Of a stretch of 5,910 nucleotides of DNA, positions 1-5,715 are shown in pieces. The translations under genes and the position numbers were made by a program. Below the pieces are notes generated by a model. That model was given only the letters and a program-made list of their open reading frames with translations, ran no database searches and was not told where the DNA came from. How positions within the stretch are numbered: position 1 is the stretch's first letter; each line of letters opens with the position of its first letter. The stretch is from positions 1 to 5,910 of the forward strand of contig CAJCIJ010000170.1 of assembly GCA_903970315.1 (NCBI GenBank), written 5' to 3'. This DNA is from Actinomycetota bacterium (GTDB taxonomy: Bacteria > Actinomycetota > Thermoleophilia > Solirubrobacterales > Solirubrobacteraceae).

Positions 1-489
1 TGGAAGCTGTTCCTGCCCCATCTGCCCGGCATGAAGCCCTACGTGGCGGGTTTGTCGACGACACGCCAGATCTGGTTCAACGGCTTCGTGGGACAGTACG
101 GCTGGCTGGAAACGGCCTTCTCGCCATGGGTCTACGACGTCGCGCTGGGCGTGGGTGTCGCGGTGCTGCTGGCCTTCTTCGCTGCCCTGGCGCGTGCCTG
201 GCGAGCGCTGGGTGCGCGGTGGGCCGAGCTTGCCGTCTACGCGATCATGGGGCTCGGGCTGGTCGCGCTGATCGGGGGTGCGTCGTACTTCGGCACCGAA
301 GCCGGCGCCAGCTACACGCAGGCGCGCTACCTGCTGCCGCTCTTACCGCTCTTTGCAGTGGGCATGGCGCTGGCGGTCAGCGTGGGCGGCAGGCGGTACT
401 ACGCCGTGCTGGGCCCGGCGCTTGTGCTGGCATTTCTGGCCGACGACATCTTCAGCCAGCTGTTGGTGGTCGGCCGCTACTATGGCTGA
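1..489 (+). CDS. DUF2142-like multi-pass membrane protein, C-terminal part
   Basis: The reading frame is open from the first base and ends with TGA at 487-489, so this is the last 162 residues of a longer protein. An internal ATG at 31 is unlikely to be the true start, because the ten residues before it (WKLFLPHLPG) look like conserved family sequence. About four hydrophobic segments are visible, near residues 44-66, 77-98, 109-128 and 132-157. The loop motif GFVGQYGWLETAF (28-40) and the segment QARYLLPLLPLFA (107-119) resemble the DUF2142 family of predicted membrane proteins. Those proteins are often encoded with cell-surface polysaccharide and glycosyltransferase genes. The catalytic role is not established, and no active-site residue can be named from this fragment. 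A GT-C type glycosyltransferase-like protein is the alternative. A hairpin follows three bases after the stop, so transcription may end here before der. Confidence 0.72.
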   Translation, partial: WKLFLPHLPGMKPYVAGLSTTRQIWFNGFVGQYGWLETAFSPWVYDVALGVGVAVLLAFFAALARAWRALGARWAELAVYAIMGLGLVALIGGASYFGTEAGASYTQARYLLPLLPLFAVGMALAVSVGGRRYYAVLGPALVLAFLADDIFSQLLVVGRYYG

Positions 490-491
490 CC

Positions 492-518
492 CAGTCAGCT
501 CGGCCACTGCCCTGACTG
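492..518 (+). terminator. Hairpin after the membrane-protein gene, possible terminator
   Basis: CAGTCAG (492-498) and CTGACTG (512-518) are perfect 7-base inverted repeats. Inside them GGC (502-504) pairs with GCC (509-511) around a CACT loop, leaving a 3-base bulge on the left arm. The structure begins three bases after the TGA stop, which is a typical terminator position. No T-run follows, so it would have to act as a U-poor hairpin of the kind suggested for high-GC actinobacteria, or only protect the 3' end of the transcript. Confidence 0.4.
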
Positions 519-539
519 AACCGGGCCAGGCTCTATCGT
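512..539 (+). promoter_or_regulatory. Possible promoter for der
   Basis: CTGACT (512-517) matches four of six bases of the sigma-70 -35 consensus. TATCGT (534-539) fits the TAnnnT form of an actinobacterial -10, and the spacer is 16 bases. Transcription would start near 546, only a few bases before the der ATG at 550, giving a leaderless or nearly leaderless message. The -35 lies in the right arm of the hairpin at 492-518, so terminator and promoter would overlap. This was read by eye and the -35 is weak. Confidence 0.3.
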
Positions 540-549
540 CAGGATCGCT

Positions 550-1965
550 ATGAAGGTTGCAATCGTCGGCTATCCGAACGTGGGCAAGTCGTCTTTGGTC
601 AACCGGCTGGCGGGCAGGCGTGAGGCGGTGGTGCACGAGCGCCCCGGCGTCACCCGTGACCGAAACGAAGTCCAGTGCGAGTGGAACGGACGGCGGCTGT
701 CCTTGATGGACACCGGTGGCGTCGACCTGGAGGACGCAGACGAGATGGCCAGGTCGATCCAGGCGCAGGCGCGCGCCGGGCTGGATGAGGCCGATGTGGC
801 GGTGCTGGTGGTCGATGCGCGTGCGGGATTGCGACCCGGAGATCAGGAGCTTGCGGCATTGCTGCGTGGCGCGACCATTCCCGTGCTGCTTGCCGCCAAC
901 AAGTGCGACACCCCCGCCGACGCCCACCTCGCTGCCGAGTTTCACCGGTTGGGGTTGGGGGAGCCGCTGGCGGTCTCCGCGGCACACGGCATCGGTTGCG
1001 GCGAGCTGCTGGAGCGGATCGATGCCCACGGCGGCTCCGCGGCTCCGGAGCCCAAACCGGACGGTGCCGTGCGGCTCGCGGTCATCGGCCGCCCGAACGT
1101 CGGCAAGTCCTCGCTCGTAAACCGGTTCTTGGGCAGTGATCGCGTGATCGTGTCCGAACGAGCCGGGACCACGCGTGACGCGATCGACACGCATCTGATG
1201 GTCGATGGCCGCAGCGTCGTGCTGGTCGACACAGCGGGGCTGCGGCGATCGTCAAAGGTGACCGACTCGATCGAGTACTACAGCTCGGTGCGCTCGCTGC
1301 GCGCCGCAGAGCGCGCCGACGTGGCGATGGTGGTCTGCGACGCCGCCGACGGCGTCACCTCGCAGGATCTCCGCATCGCCGAGCAGGCGATGAAGGCCGG
1401 CTGCGCGACGGTGCTGGTGCTCAACAAGTGGGACCTCGTCGAGGACGGTCTGCGCGACCTAGAGCACGAGCGCGCCCGGATCGCGACCAAGCTGCGCCTG
1501 CGCCCGCGCCTGGTCACCGCCAGCGCCAAGACGGGCCGCAACGCGAGGCTTCTGCTCACGCAGGCGGTGGCGCTGGCGGATCGCGCCGCCGTGCGCATTC
1601 CCACACCGGAGCTCAACCGCTTTCTCGCCGAGACCGTCAGTGCTCGCCAGCCACCGCTGGCAGGCCGCGGATCCGGAGCCACTCGGCTGAAGCTCATATA
1701 CATGACCCAGATCGACCAGTCGCCACCGCGCTTTGCGATCCAGGTCGCTTCGCGCAAGCGCCTCAAGCGCGACTACGCCTTCTTTGTCGAGAACCGGCTA
1801 CGGGCTCGCTACGGCATGGACGGTGTGCCCCTGATCATCGACTACGTCGAGCGCGGGCAACGCGCGATGGGCCCCGGTGCCGGTCGCCCGCCTGGCCGCC
1901 GTCGGGGCCGCAGCGATCGCTCCGGTACCGCCACCGGCGCACGTGCACGGCGGGATGCGGCGTAA
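550..1965 (+). CDS. der: Der (EngA), tandem-GTPase ribosome assembly factor
   Basis: This 471-residue protein has two GTPase domains followed by a KH-like domain, the arrangement unique to Der/EngA, which acts in the cytoplasm in maturation of the 50S ribosomal subunit. Domain 1 shows G1 GYPNVGKS (7-14), the G2 threonine in GVTRD (33-37), G3 DTGG (54-57), G4 NKCD (117-120) and G5 SA (143-144). Domain 2 shows GRPNVGKS (180-187), AGTTRD (205-210), DTAG (227-230), NKWD (292-295) and SAK (325-327). The two are joined by a short Ala/Pro-rich linker near 158-172. The KH-like domain spans about 345-434 and includes the PPRFAIQV and YGMDGVPL segments. The last 37 residues are a Gly/Arg-rich basic tail, plausibly RNA-contacting. 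The ATG at 550 is chosen because the G1 motif follows at the usual distance; upstream there is only a weak AGGA (541-544). Length is near the family norm. The TAA stop forms the start of the metK -10 candidate. Confidence 0.97.
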   Translation: MKVAIVGYPNVGKSSLVNRLAGRREAVVHERPGVTRDRNEVQCEWNGRRLSLMDTGGVDLEDADEMARSIQAQARAGLDEADVAVLVVDARAGLRPGDQELAALLRGATIPVLLAANKCDTPADAHLAAEFHRLGLGEPLAVSAAHGIGCGELLERIDAHGGSAAPEPKPDGAVRLAVIGRPNVGKSSLVNRFLGSDRVIVSERAGTTRDAIDTHLMVDGRSVVLVDTAGLRRSSKVTDSIEYYSSVRSLRAAERADVAMVVCDAADGVTSQDLRIAEQAMKAGCATVLVLNKWDLVEDGLRDLEHERARIATKLRLRPRLVTASAKTGRNARLLLTQAVALADRAAVRIPTPELNRFLAETVSARQPPLAGRGSGATRLKLIYMTQIDQSPPRFAIQVASRKRLKRDYAFFVENRLRARYGMDGVPLIIDYVERGQRAMGPGAGRPPGRRRGRSDRSGTATGARARRDAA

Positions 1966-1968
1966 ACT
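1963..1968 (+). promoter_or_regulatory. Candidate -10 element for metK, overlapping the der stop
   Basis: TAAACT fits the TAnnnT form of a housekeeping actinobacterial -10. Its first three bases are the TAA stop codon of der. The same hexamer occurs before def at 5701. No convincing -35 is seen 16-18 bases upstream. Transcription would start near 1975, giving metK a leader of roughly 60 bases. Confidence 0.4.
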
Positions 1969-1976
1969 GCGCCTTT

Positions 1977-1995
1977 GCGCCGGCAACACCGGCGC
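1977..1995 (+). promoter_or_regulatory. GC-rich hairpin in the metK leader
   Basis: GCGCCGG (1977-1983) and CCGGCGC (1989-1995) form a perfect 7-base-pair, all-GC stem with a CAACA loop. It sits near the predicted 5' end of the metK message. No T-run follows, so a terminator role is weak. The segment CACCGG (1987-1992), spanning the loop and the 3' arm, could instead pair with CCGGTG (2027-2032), which overlaps the ribosome binding site. The leader is too short for the SAM-I or SAM-IV riboswitch core, and I do not recognise another known class. Any regulatory role is inference. Confidence 0.35.
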
Positions 1996-2028
1996 CACGA
2001 CAACCCACGACCCCGCCACGTGCGCACC

Positions 2029-2033
2029 GGTGA
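2029..2033 (+). promoter_or_regulatory. Ribosome binding site of metK
   Basis: GGTGA matches the 3' half of the AAGGAGGTGA consensus and ends three bases before the ATG at 2037. In that register the spacing is correct, which supports this start. The bases CACCGGTG (2025-2032) are self-complementary and may partly hide the site. Confidence 0.45.
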
Positions 2034-2036
2034 GCC

Positions 2037-3290
2037 ATGATCAACCTGTCTGACAACGAGTTCCTGTTTACATCGGAGTCTGTCACCGAGGGCCACCCGG
2101 ACAAGATCGCCGACCAGATCTCCGACGCCATTCTCGATGCCGTCCTGGCCGATGATCCCTACGGGCGCGTGGCGTGCGAGACACTCGTCAACACCGGGCT
2201 CATCGTCGTGTCCGGCGAGATCACCACCGAGACCTGGGTTGACATTCCCGAGGTTGCGCGTGGCGTGGTCAAGCGGATCGGCTACGACAACGCCGAATAC
2301 GGCTTTGATTGCGCCACCTGCGCCGTCATCAATGCGATCGACAAGCAGTCGCCCGACATCGCCCAGGGCGTCGACAAGGCCTACGAGATGCGCCACGACC
2401 CCTCCGACGAGGACGAGCTCGATGTCGCCGGTGCCGGTGACCAGGGGATGATGTTCGGCTACGCCACGCGTGAGACCGACGAGCTGATGCCGCTGCCCAT
2501 ATCGCTGGCCCACAAGCTCGCAAGGCGGCTCGCCGAGGTGCGCAAGGCCGAGATAATTCCCTACCTGCGACCGGACGGCAAGACCCAGGTCACAGTCCGC
2601 TATCAGGACAACAAGCCGGTGGAGATCGAGAAGCTTTTGATCTCCACTCAACACGCCGACGGGATCGATGCCGAGGCGATGATCAAGCCCGACCTCTTCG
2701 AACACGTCGTGCGCCCCGTCCTGCCCACGCACCTCTACGACGAGAAGAAGCTGCTTCGCAACTTTCTAGTCAACCCCACCGGGCGGTTCGTGATCGGCGG
2801 GCCGATGGGCGACTGCGGGCTGACGGGCCGCAAGATCATCGTTGACACCTATGGCGGCATGGCACGTCACGGCGGCGGCGCCTTCTCCGGTAAGGATCCC
2901 TCCAAGGTTGACCGCTCCGCCGCCTACGCCGCGCGCTGGGTGGCCAAGAACATCGTCGCTGCCGGCCTGGCGGACCGCGCCGAGGTGCAGGTTGCCTACG
3001 CGATCGGAATGGCCCACCCGATCTCGCTGATGGTCGAGACGTTCGGCACCGAGCGGATCCCGCGCTCCCAGATCGCTGCGCTCGTCGATCAACACTTCGA
3101 TCTGCGCCCCGGTGTGATCCGCTCAGAGCTCAAGCTCCACCGGCCGATCTACGAGAAGACTGCCGCCTACGGTCATTTTGGACGCGAGGACCACGACTTC
3201 ACGTGGGAGAGCGTCGACAGAGCACCTGCGTTGCGGGCCGCCGCCGGCTTGGATGCCGGCGAGCCGGTCGGGACTGCCGGCGGCGTCTAG
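2037..3290 (+). CDS. metK: S-adenosylmethionine synthetase (methionine adenosyltransferase)
   Basis: MetK joins ATP and methionine to make S-adenosylmethionine, releasing phosphate and pyrophosphate; it is a cytoplasmic tetrameric enzyme and supplies the cell's main methyl donor. The N-terminal [11 protein letters not shown] (13-23) carries the histidine (H20) and aspartate (D22) equivalent to E. coli His14 and Asp16. The first family signature, [11 protein letters not shown], is at 132-142. The glycine-rich second signature, GGGAFSGKD, is at 279-287, followed by the lysine/aspartate segment [10 protein letters not shown]. The conserved [12 protein letters not shown] lies at 373-384 near the C-terminus. 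At 417 residues it is slightly longer than the roughly 384-residue E. coli enzyme, mostly through a Gly/Ala-rich tail after residue 395. The ATG at 2037 is supported by GGTGA three bases upstream and by the distance to the first motif. The metK-priA neighbourhood is common in actinobacteria. No catalytic residue appears to be missing. Confidence 0.98.
   Translation: MINLSDNEFLFTSESVTEGHPDKIADQISDAILDAVLADDPYGRVACETLVNTGLIVVSGEITTETWVDIPEVARGVVKRIGYDNAEYGFDCATCAVINAIDKQSPDIAQGVDKAYEMRHDPSDEDELDVAGAGDQGMMFGYATRETDELMPLPISLAHKLARRLAEVRKAEIIPYLRPDGKTQVTVRYQDNKPVEIEKLLISTQHADGIDAEAMIKPDLFEHVVRPVLPTHLYDEKKLLRNFLVNPTGRFVIGGPMGDCGLTGRKIIVDTYGGMARHGGGAFSGKDPSKVDRSAAYAARWVAKNIVAAGLADRAEVQVAYAIGMAHPISLMVETFGTERIPRSQIAALVDQHFDLRPGVIRSELKLHRPIYEKTAAYGHFGREDHDFTWESVDRAPALRAAAGLDAGEPVGTAGGV
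3239..3285 (+). repeat. 10-base inverted repeat inside the end of metK
   Basis: CGCCGCCGGC (3239-3248) and GCCGGCGGCG (3276-3285) are exact reverse complements separated by 27 bases. The loop holds a second small stem, CCGG/CCGG (3256-3259 and 3264-3267). The structure covers the last codons of metK and ends three bases before the stop codon. It may be a by-product of Ala/Gly-rich coding at high GC, or part of the transcript 3' end together with the hairpin at 3299. Confidence 0.4.
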
Positions 3291-3298
3291 GGGCGGCA

Positions 3299-3318
3299 GC
3301 GCGCCGGCTACGGCGTGC
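3299..3318 (+). terminator. Hairpin after metK, possible U-poor terminator
   Basis: Bases 3299-3306 pair with 3311-3318 around a GCTA tetraloop: seven Watson-Crick pairs and one G-T (G-U in RNA) pair. The stem starts nine bases after the TAG stop of metK. No T-run follows, so this is only a candidate terminator, but strong hairpins without T-tracts are common at gene ends in high-GC actinobacteria. A longer-range pairing of GGCAGC (3295-3300) with GCTGCC (3348-3353) is also possible and would compete with its base. Confidence 0.4.
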
Positions 3319-3355
3319 GCGTCCGCAGTACGTCCAGCTGGCCAAGTGCTGCCCC

Positions 3356-3393
3356 CGCCGGCCGCCGGCCGGGCTTCGTGCTCCGGCGGAGCA
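3356..3393 (+). repeat. GC-rich repeat block and hairpin in the metK-priA spacer
   Basis: CGCCGGC occurs twice in tandem (3356-3362 and 3363-3369) and is followed by CGGG. Just downstream, TGCTCC (3379-3384) and GGAGCA (3388-3393) form a 6-base-pair stem with a GGC loop. An alternative pairing is GTGCT (3378-3382) with AGCAC (3393-3397). No reading frame here looks coding. The function is unknown; it could belong to the metK 3' end or the priA promoter region. Confidence 0.35.
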
Positions 3394-3402
3394 GCACAGT
3401 CC

Positions 3403-3419
3403 GAGGTGACGGTTAGAAC
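3403..3419 (+). promoter_or_regulatory. Start region signals of priA
   Basis: GAGGTGA (3403-3409) resembles a Shine-Dalgarno sequence, but it lies 10 bases before the TTG at 3420 and 16 bases before the GTG at 3426, both longer than ideal. TAGAAC (3414-3419) is a weak -10-like sequence that would put the transcription start close to 3426, making a leaderless GTG start possible. An in-frame TAG at 3414-3416 rules out any start further upstream. Confidence 0.3.
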
Positions 3420-3425
3420 TTGGGT

Positions 3426-5627
3426 GTGAACGCCGCGATCGCACAGGTCCAGCCACTGCACCGAACGCGGGCTCTGCGCGGGCCGTTTGACTACCGGCTG
3501 GGGCGCGATCTGCAGGAGACCGTCGGCGTGGGGTCTTTGCTGCTGGTGCCCTTCGGCCGCCAGGAGCTGATGGGCGTGGTGGTGGGCATCGCCGACCACA
3601 GCGAGGTTCCGGCCTCGAAGTTGCTCGCACCTCGCCGGGCGATGGCGCTGGACGTGCCCGCCGAGCTTGTCGAGCTGGCCGGCTGGCTGGCGCGCGAATA
3701 CTGCTCGACACCTGCGCGCGCATTGAGCCTGATGCTGCCGCCCGGGACCGCCTCCCAGGCTGCTCGCCCGCGCGTGCGGCTGATGGCCGAGCTCACACAG
3801 CAAGGACAGCAGCTCGTCAGTACCGGCGGCGCGGAGGAAAGACTCACCGAGCGTCAACGCGAGCTGCTGGAGCAGCTGGCCCACGGACCGGTCTTCGCCG
3901 GCGCCGTGCCCGGTGGTACGGCGGCCGTGCGCCGCCTGGCGACACGCGGGCTTGTGACCCTGGAGGGCCGCGAGGTTGGACGCCGGCCTCTTCACACGCC
4001 CATTGGCTCGCGATCGCGCCAGCCGCTGCCGTTGACGCCCGATCAGCAGGTGGCCCTGGGGTCGTTGACGGCCGGGTTGGACCGGCCCGATGGAGCCCAG
4101 GTCTTGTTGCACGGCGTGACCGGCTCGGGCAAGACGGAGCTCTACCTGCGCGCCGCAGCCGACGCGCTGGCGCGAGGTCGCGGCGTGATCATCCTTGTGC
4201 CTGAGATCGCCCTGACCCCGCAGATGGTGGGTCGGTTTGTGGAGCGTCTCGGCGACACCGTGGCGGTACTGCATTCGCGCCTGTCACTCGGTGAGCGCTA
4301 CGACGAGTGGCGCCGGCTGCGTGCGGGCACCGCGCGCGTCTGCGTGGGGCCACGATCGGCGGTCTTTGCACCGGTGGCGGACCTGGGCCTGGTCGTTGTC
4401 GACGAGGAGCACGAGTCCTCCTACAAACACGAGGGCGATCCGCGCTATGACGCTCGCGCCGTGGCCGCCGAGCGCGCTCGTGCCGCAAACGCTCTGCTGG
4501 TGCTGGGCAGCGCCACGCCCCGTGCCGAGACCTACCACGCTGCCGCGCGCGTGCGGCTACCCCGCAGGGTCGACGGCGGGCCCTTGCCGGAGGTGCGGAT
4601 ACTCGACATGCGCGGCGTGCCGTCGGGCCTGCACCCGCAGACCGTCCATGCGCTGGCACAGGTGCGCCAGCGCGCGGGCAAGGCGATCGTGCTGCTCAAC
4701 CGGCGCGGCTGGTCGGCGTTTTTGACTTGCCGCGACTGCGGCGCGCTCTGGGGGTGCCCCAACTGCGATGTCGCGCTCGTGCTGCATCGCGGCGCAGCGA
4801 GCATGAGTTGCCACCACTGCGGGCACAGCGAGACGGTGCCAGAGCGCTGCCGGTGCGGCTCGGGCTCGCTGGCGCGCCACGGCATGGGGACCGAGCGGCT
4901 GGAGCGCGACCTTGCCGCCGTGCTCGGCGGCGATGGGTTCTCGGTCTTCCGGCTGGACGGCGATGTGGCACTCGGCGGCACCCGCAGCGGCCCTGGTCGC
5001 GACCCCGGCGCCGCAGTCCTGCAGCGCTTCGAGCGCGCACCATCGGGAGTGCTGCTGGGCACACAGATGGTTGCCAAGGGCCATGACTTTCCAGGCGTGG
5101 CGCTTGGCGTCGTGGTCGACGCCGATGCCACGCTGGGGTTCCCTGACTTTCGCGCCGAGGAGCGCACCTTCGCTCTCATTGCGCAGCTGGCCGGCCGCGT
5201 CGGCAGGGGCGGTGACGGACATGTGCTCGTCCAGACAGTCGCGCCAGAGGCGCGGGCCATCCGCTACGCGGCCAAGCACGACAGCGACGGGTTTTTGGCA
5301 GCAGAGCTCCAGCGCCGCCGCGCCCTTTCATACCCGCCGTTCTCGCACCTCATACGCGTGACCTGCTCGTCGGCGACTTCCCAGGCCGCCGCTGCGGCCG
5401 CCGGCCAGATCGCAGCGAACGTGCGCCAGCAGTGTGAGGCGCCGGCAACGACCGTGTTGGGACCCGCGCCGCTCTTTCGTCTGCGCGGTTCACAGCGCCG
5501 TGCGCTGTTGATCAAGACCCAGGATCGCGGTGGCACCGTGGCGGTGCTTCGCGAGGCCGTCGGCGACGCGGCATCCGCGCGCGAGCACACAGGCGTGAGT
5601 TTCAGCGTGGACGTCGATCCGCATTGA
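3426..5627 (+). CDS. priA: PriA, primosomal replication restart helicase (N')
   Basis: PriA recognises abandoned forks and D-loops and reloads the replicative helicase through the primosome. From the GTG at 3426 the protein has 733 residues; the TTG at 3420 would add two. The N-terminal DNA-binding domain (about 1-105) shows GPFDYRL and VPFGRQ. A winged-helix segment lies near 140-190. The helicase core has Walker A GVTGSGKT (230-237), motif Ia VPEIALTPQM (258-267), DEEH (326-329), GSAT (361-364), GTQM (545-548), KGHDFP (551-556) and QLAGRVGR (587-594). A zinc-binding insert carries cysteines 435, 438, 444, 447, 462, 465, 475 and 477; the last pair is CxC instead of the usual CxxC. A stretch near 511-535 is several residues longer than in Bacillus PriA and lacks its DTT. 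All ATPase motifs are intact, unlike Mycobacterium-type PriA. It is followed by def, as in many bacteria. Confidence 0.96.
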   Translation: MNAAIAQVQPLHRTRALRGPFDYRLGRDLQETVGVGSLLLVPFGRQELMGVVVGIADHSEVPASKLLAPRRAMALDVPAELVELAGWLAREYCSTPARALSLMLPPGTASQAARPRVRLMAELTQQGQQLVSTGGAEERLTERQRELLEQLAHGPVFAGAVPGGTAAVRRLATRGLVTLEGREVGRRPLHTPIGSRSRQPLPLTPDQQVALGSLTAGLDRPDGAQVLLHGVTGSGKTELYLRAAADALARGRGVIILVPEIALTPQMVGRFVERLGDTVAVLHSRLSLGERYDEWRRLRAGTARVCVGPRSAVFAPVADLGLVVVDEEHESSYKHEGDPRYDARAVAAERARAANALLVLGSATPRAETYHAAARVRLPRRVDGGPLPEVRILDMRGVPSGLHPQTVHALAQVRQRAGKAIVLLNRRGWSAFLTCRDCGALWGCPNCDVALVLHRGAASMSCHHCGHSETVPERCRCGSGSLARHGMGTERLERDLAAVLGGDGFSVFRLDGDVALGGTRSGPGRDPGAAVLQRFERAPSGVLLGTQMVAKGHDFPGVALGVVVDADATLGFPDFRAEERTFALIAQLAGRVGRGGDGHVLVQTVAPEARAIRYAAKHDSDGFLAAELQRRRALSYPPFSHLIRVTCSSATSQAAAAAAGQIAANVRQQCEAPATTVLGPAPLFRLRGSQRRALLIKTQDRGGTVAVLREAVGDAASAREHTGVSFSVDVDPH

Positions 5628-5635
5628 GCGAGCGG

Positions 5636-5677
5636 CGCGGTCGGTCCGCGGCGTTGGGCGTAGTCGTGCGTCACGGC
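5636..5677 (+). terminator. Two small hairpins after priA, weak terminator candidate
   Basis: CGCGG (5636-5640) pairs with CCGCG (5646-5650) around TCGGT. Then GTCGTG (5663-5668) pairs with CACGGC (5672-5677), including one G-T pair, around a CGT loop. The first begins nine bases after the priA stop. Neither is followed by a T-run and both stems are short, so termination here is uncertain. Confidence 0.25.
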
Positions 5678-5700
5678 CCTGGGCTCGAGGCTCCGGCCCC

Positions 5701-5713
5701 TAAACTCAGGTGA
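5701..5713 (+). promoter_or_regulatory. Candidate -10 element and ribosome binding site of def
   Basis: TAAACT (5701-5706) is identical to the -10 candidate before metK. AGGTGA (5708-5713), a good match to the 3' part of the Shine-Dalgarno consensus, follows and ends two bases before the ATG at 5716. If the -10 is active, transcription would begin at about 5713, so the message would be nearly leaderless and would lose the binding site. Ribosomes could use the site only on read-through transcripts from priA. No clear -35 is seen. Confidence 0.4.
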
Positions 5714-5715
5714 CC

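Noticed and set aside
343..1194. A 283-codon open frame on the - strand opposite der
   Set aside because: No domain or signal is visible and it runs from der into the upstream gene; it is a high-GC shadow.
1966..2036. A known SAM riboswitch upstream of metK
   Set aside because: The leader is only about 70 bases, too short for SAM-I or SAM-IV, and I see no conserved core of another known class.
1842..2732. A 296-codon open frame on the - strand opposite der and metK
   Set aside because: It mirrors the codon pattern of metK, shows no motif, and spans the der-metK junction; it is a shadow frame.
3123..4274. A 383-codon open frame on the - strand across the metK end, spacer and priA start
   Set aside because: It lies opposite two well-supported genes, its translation is low-complexity Arg/Gln/His-rich with no recognisable domain, and long antisense frames are expected at this GC content.
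5628..5715. A small gene between priA and def
   Set aside because: No frame with a start and a plausible product fits the 88 bases; the sequence is better explained by hairpins and the def start signals.
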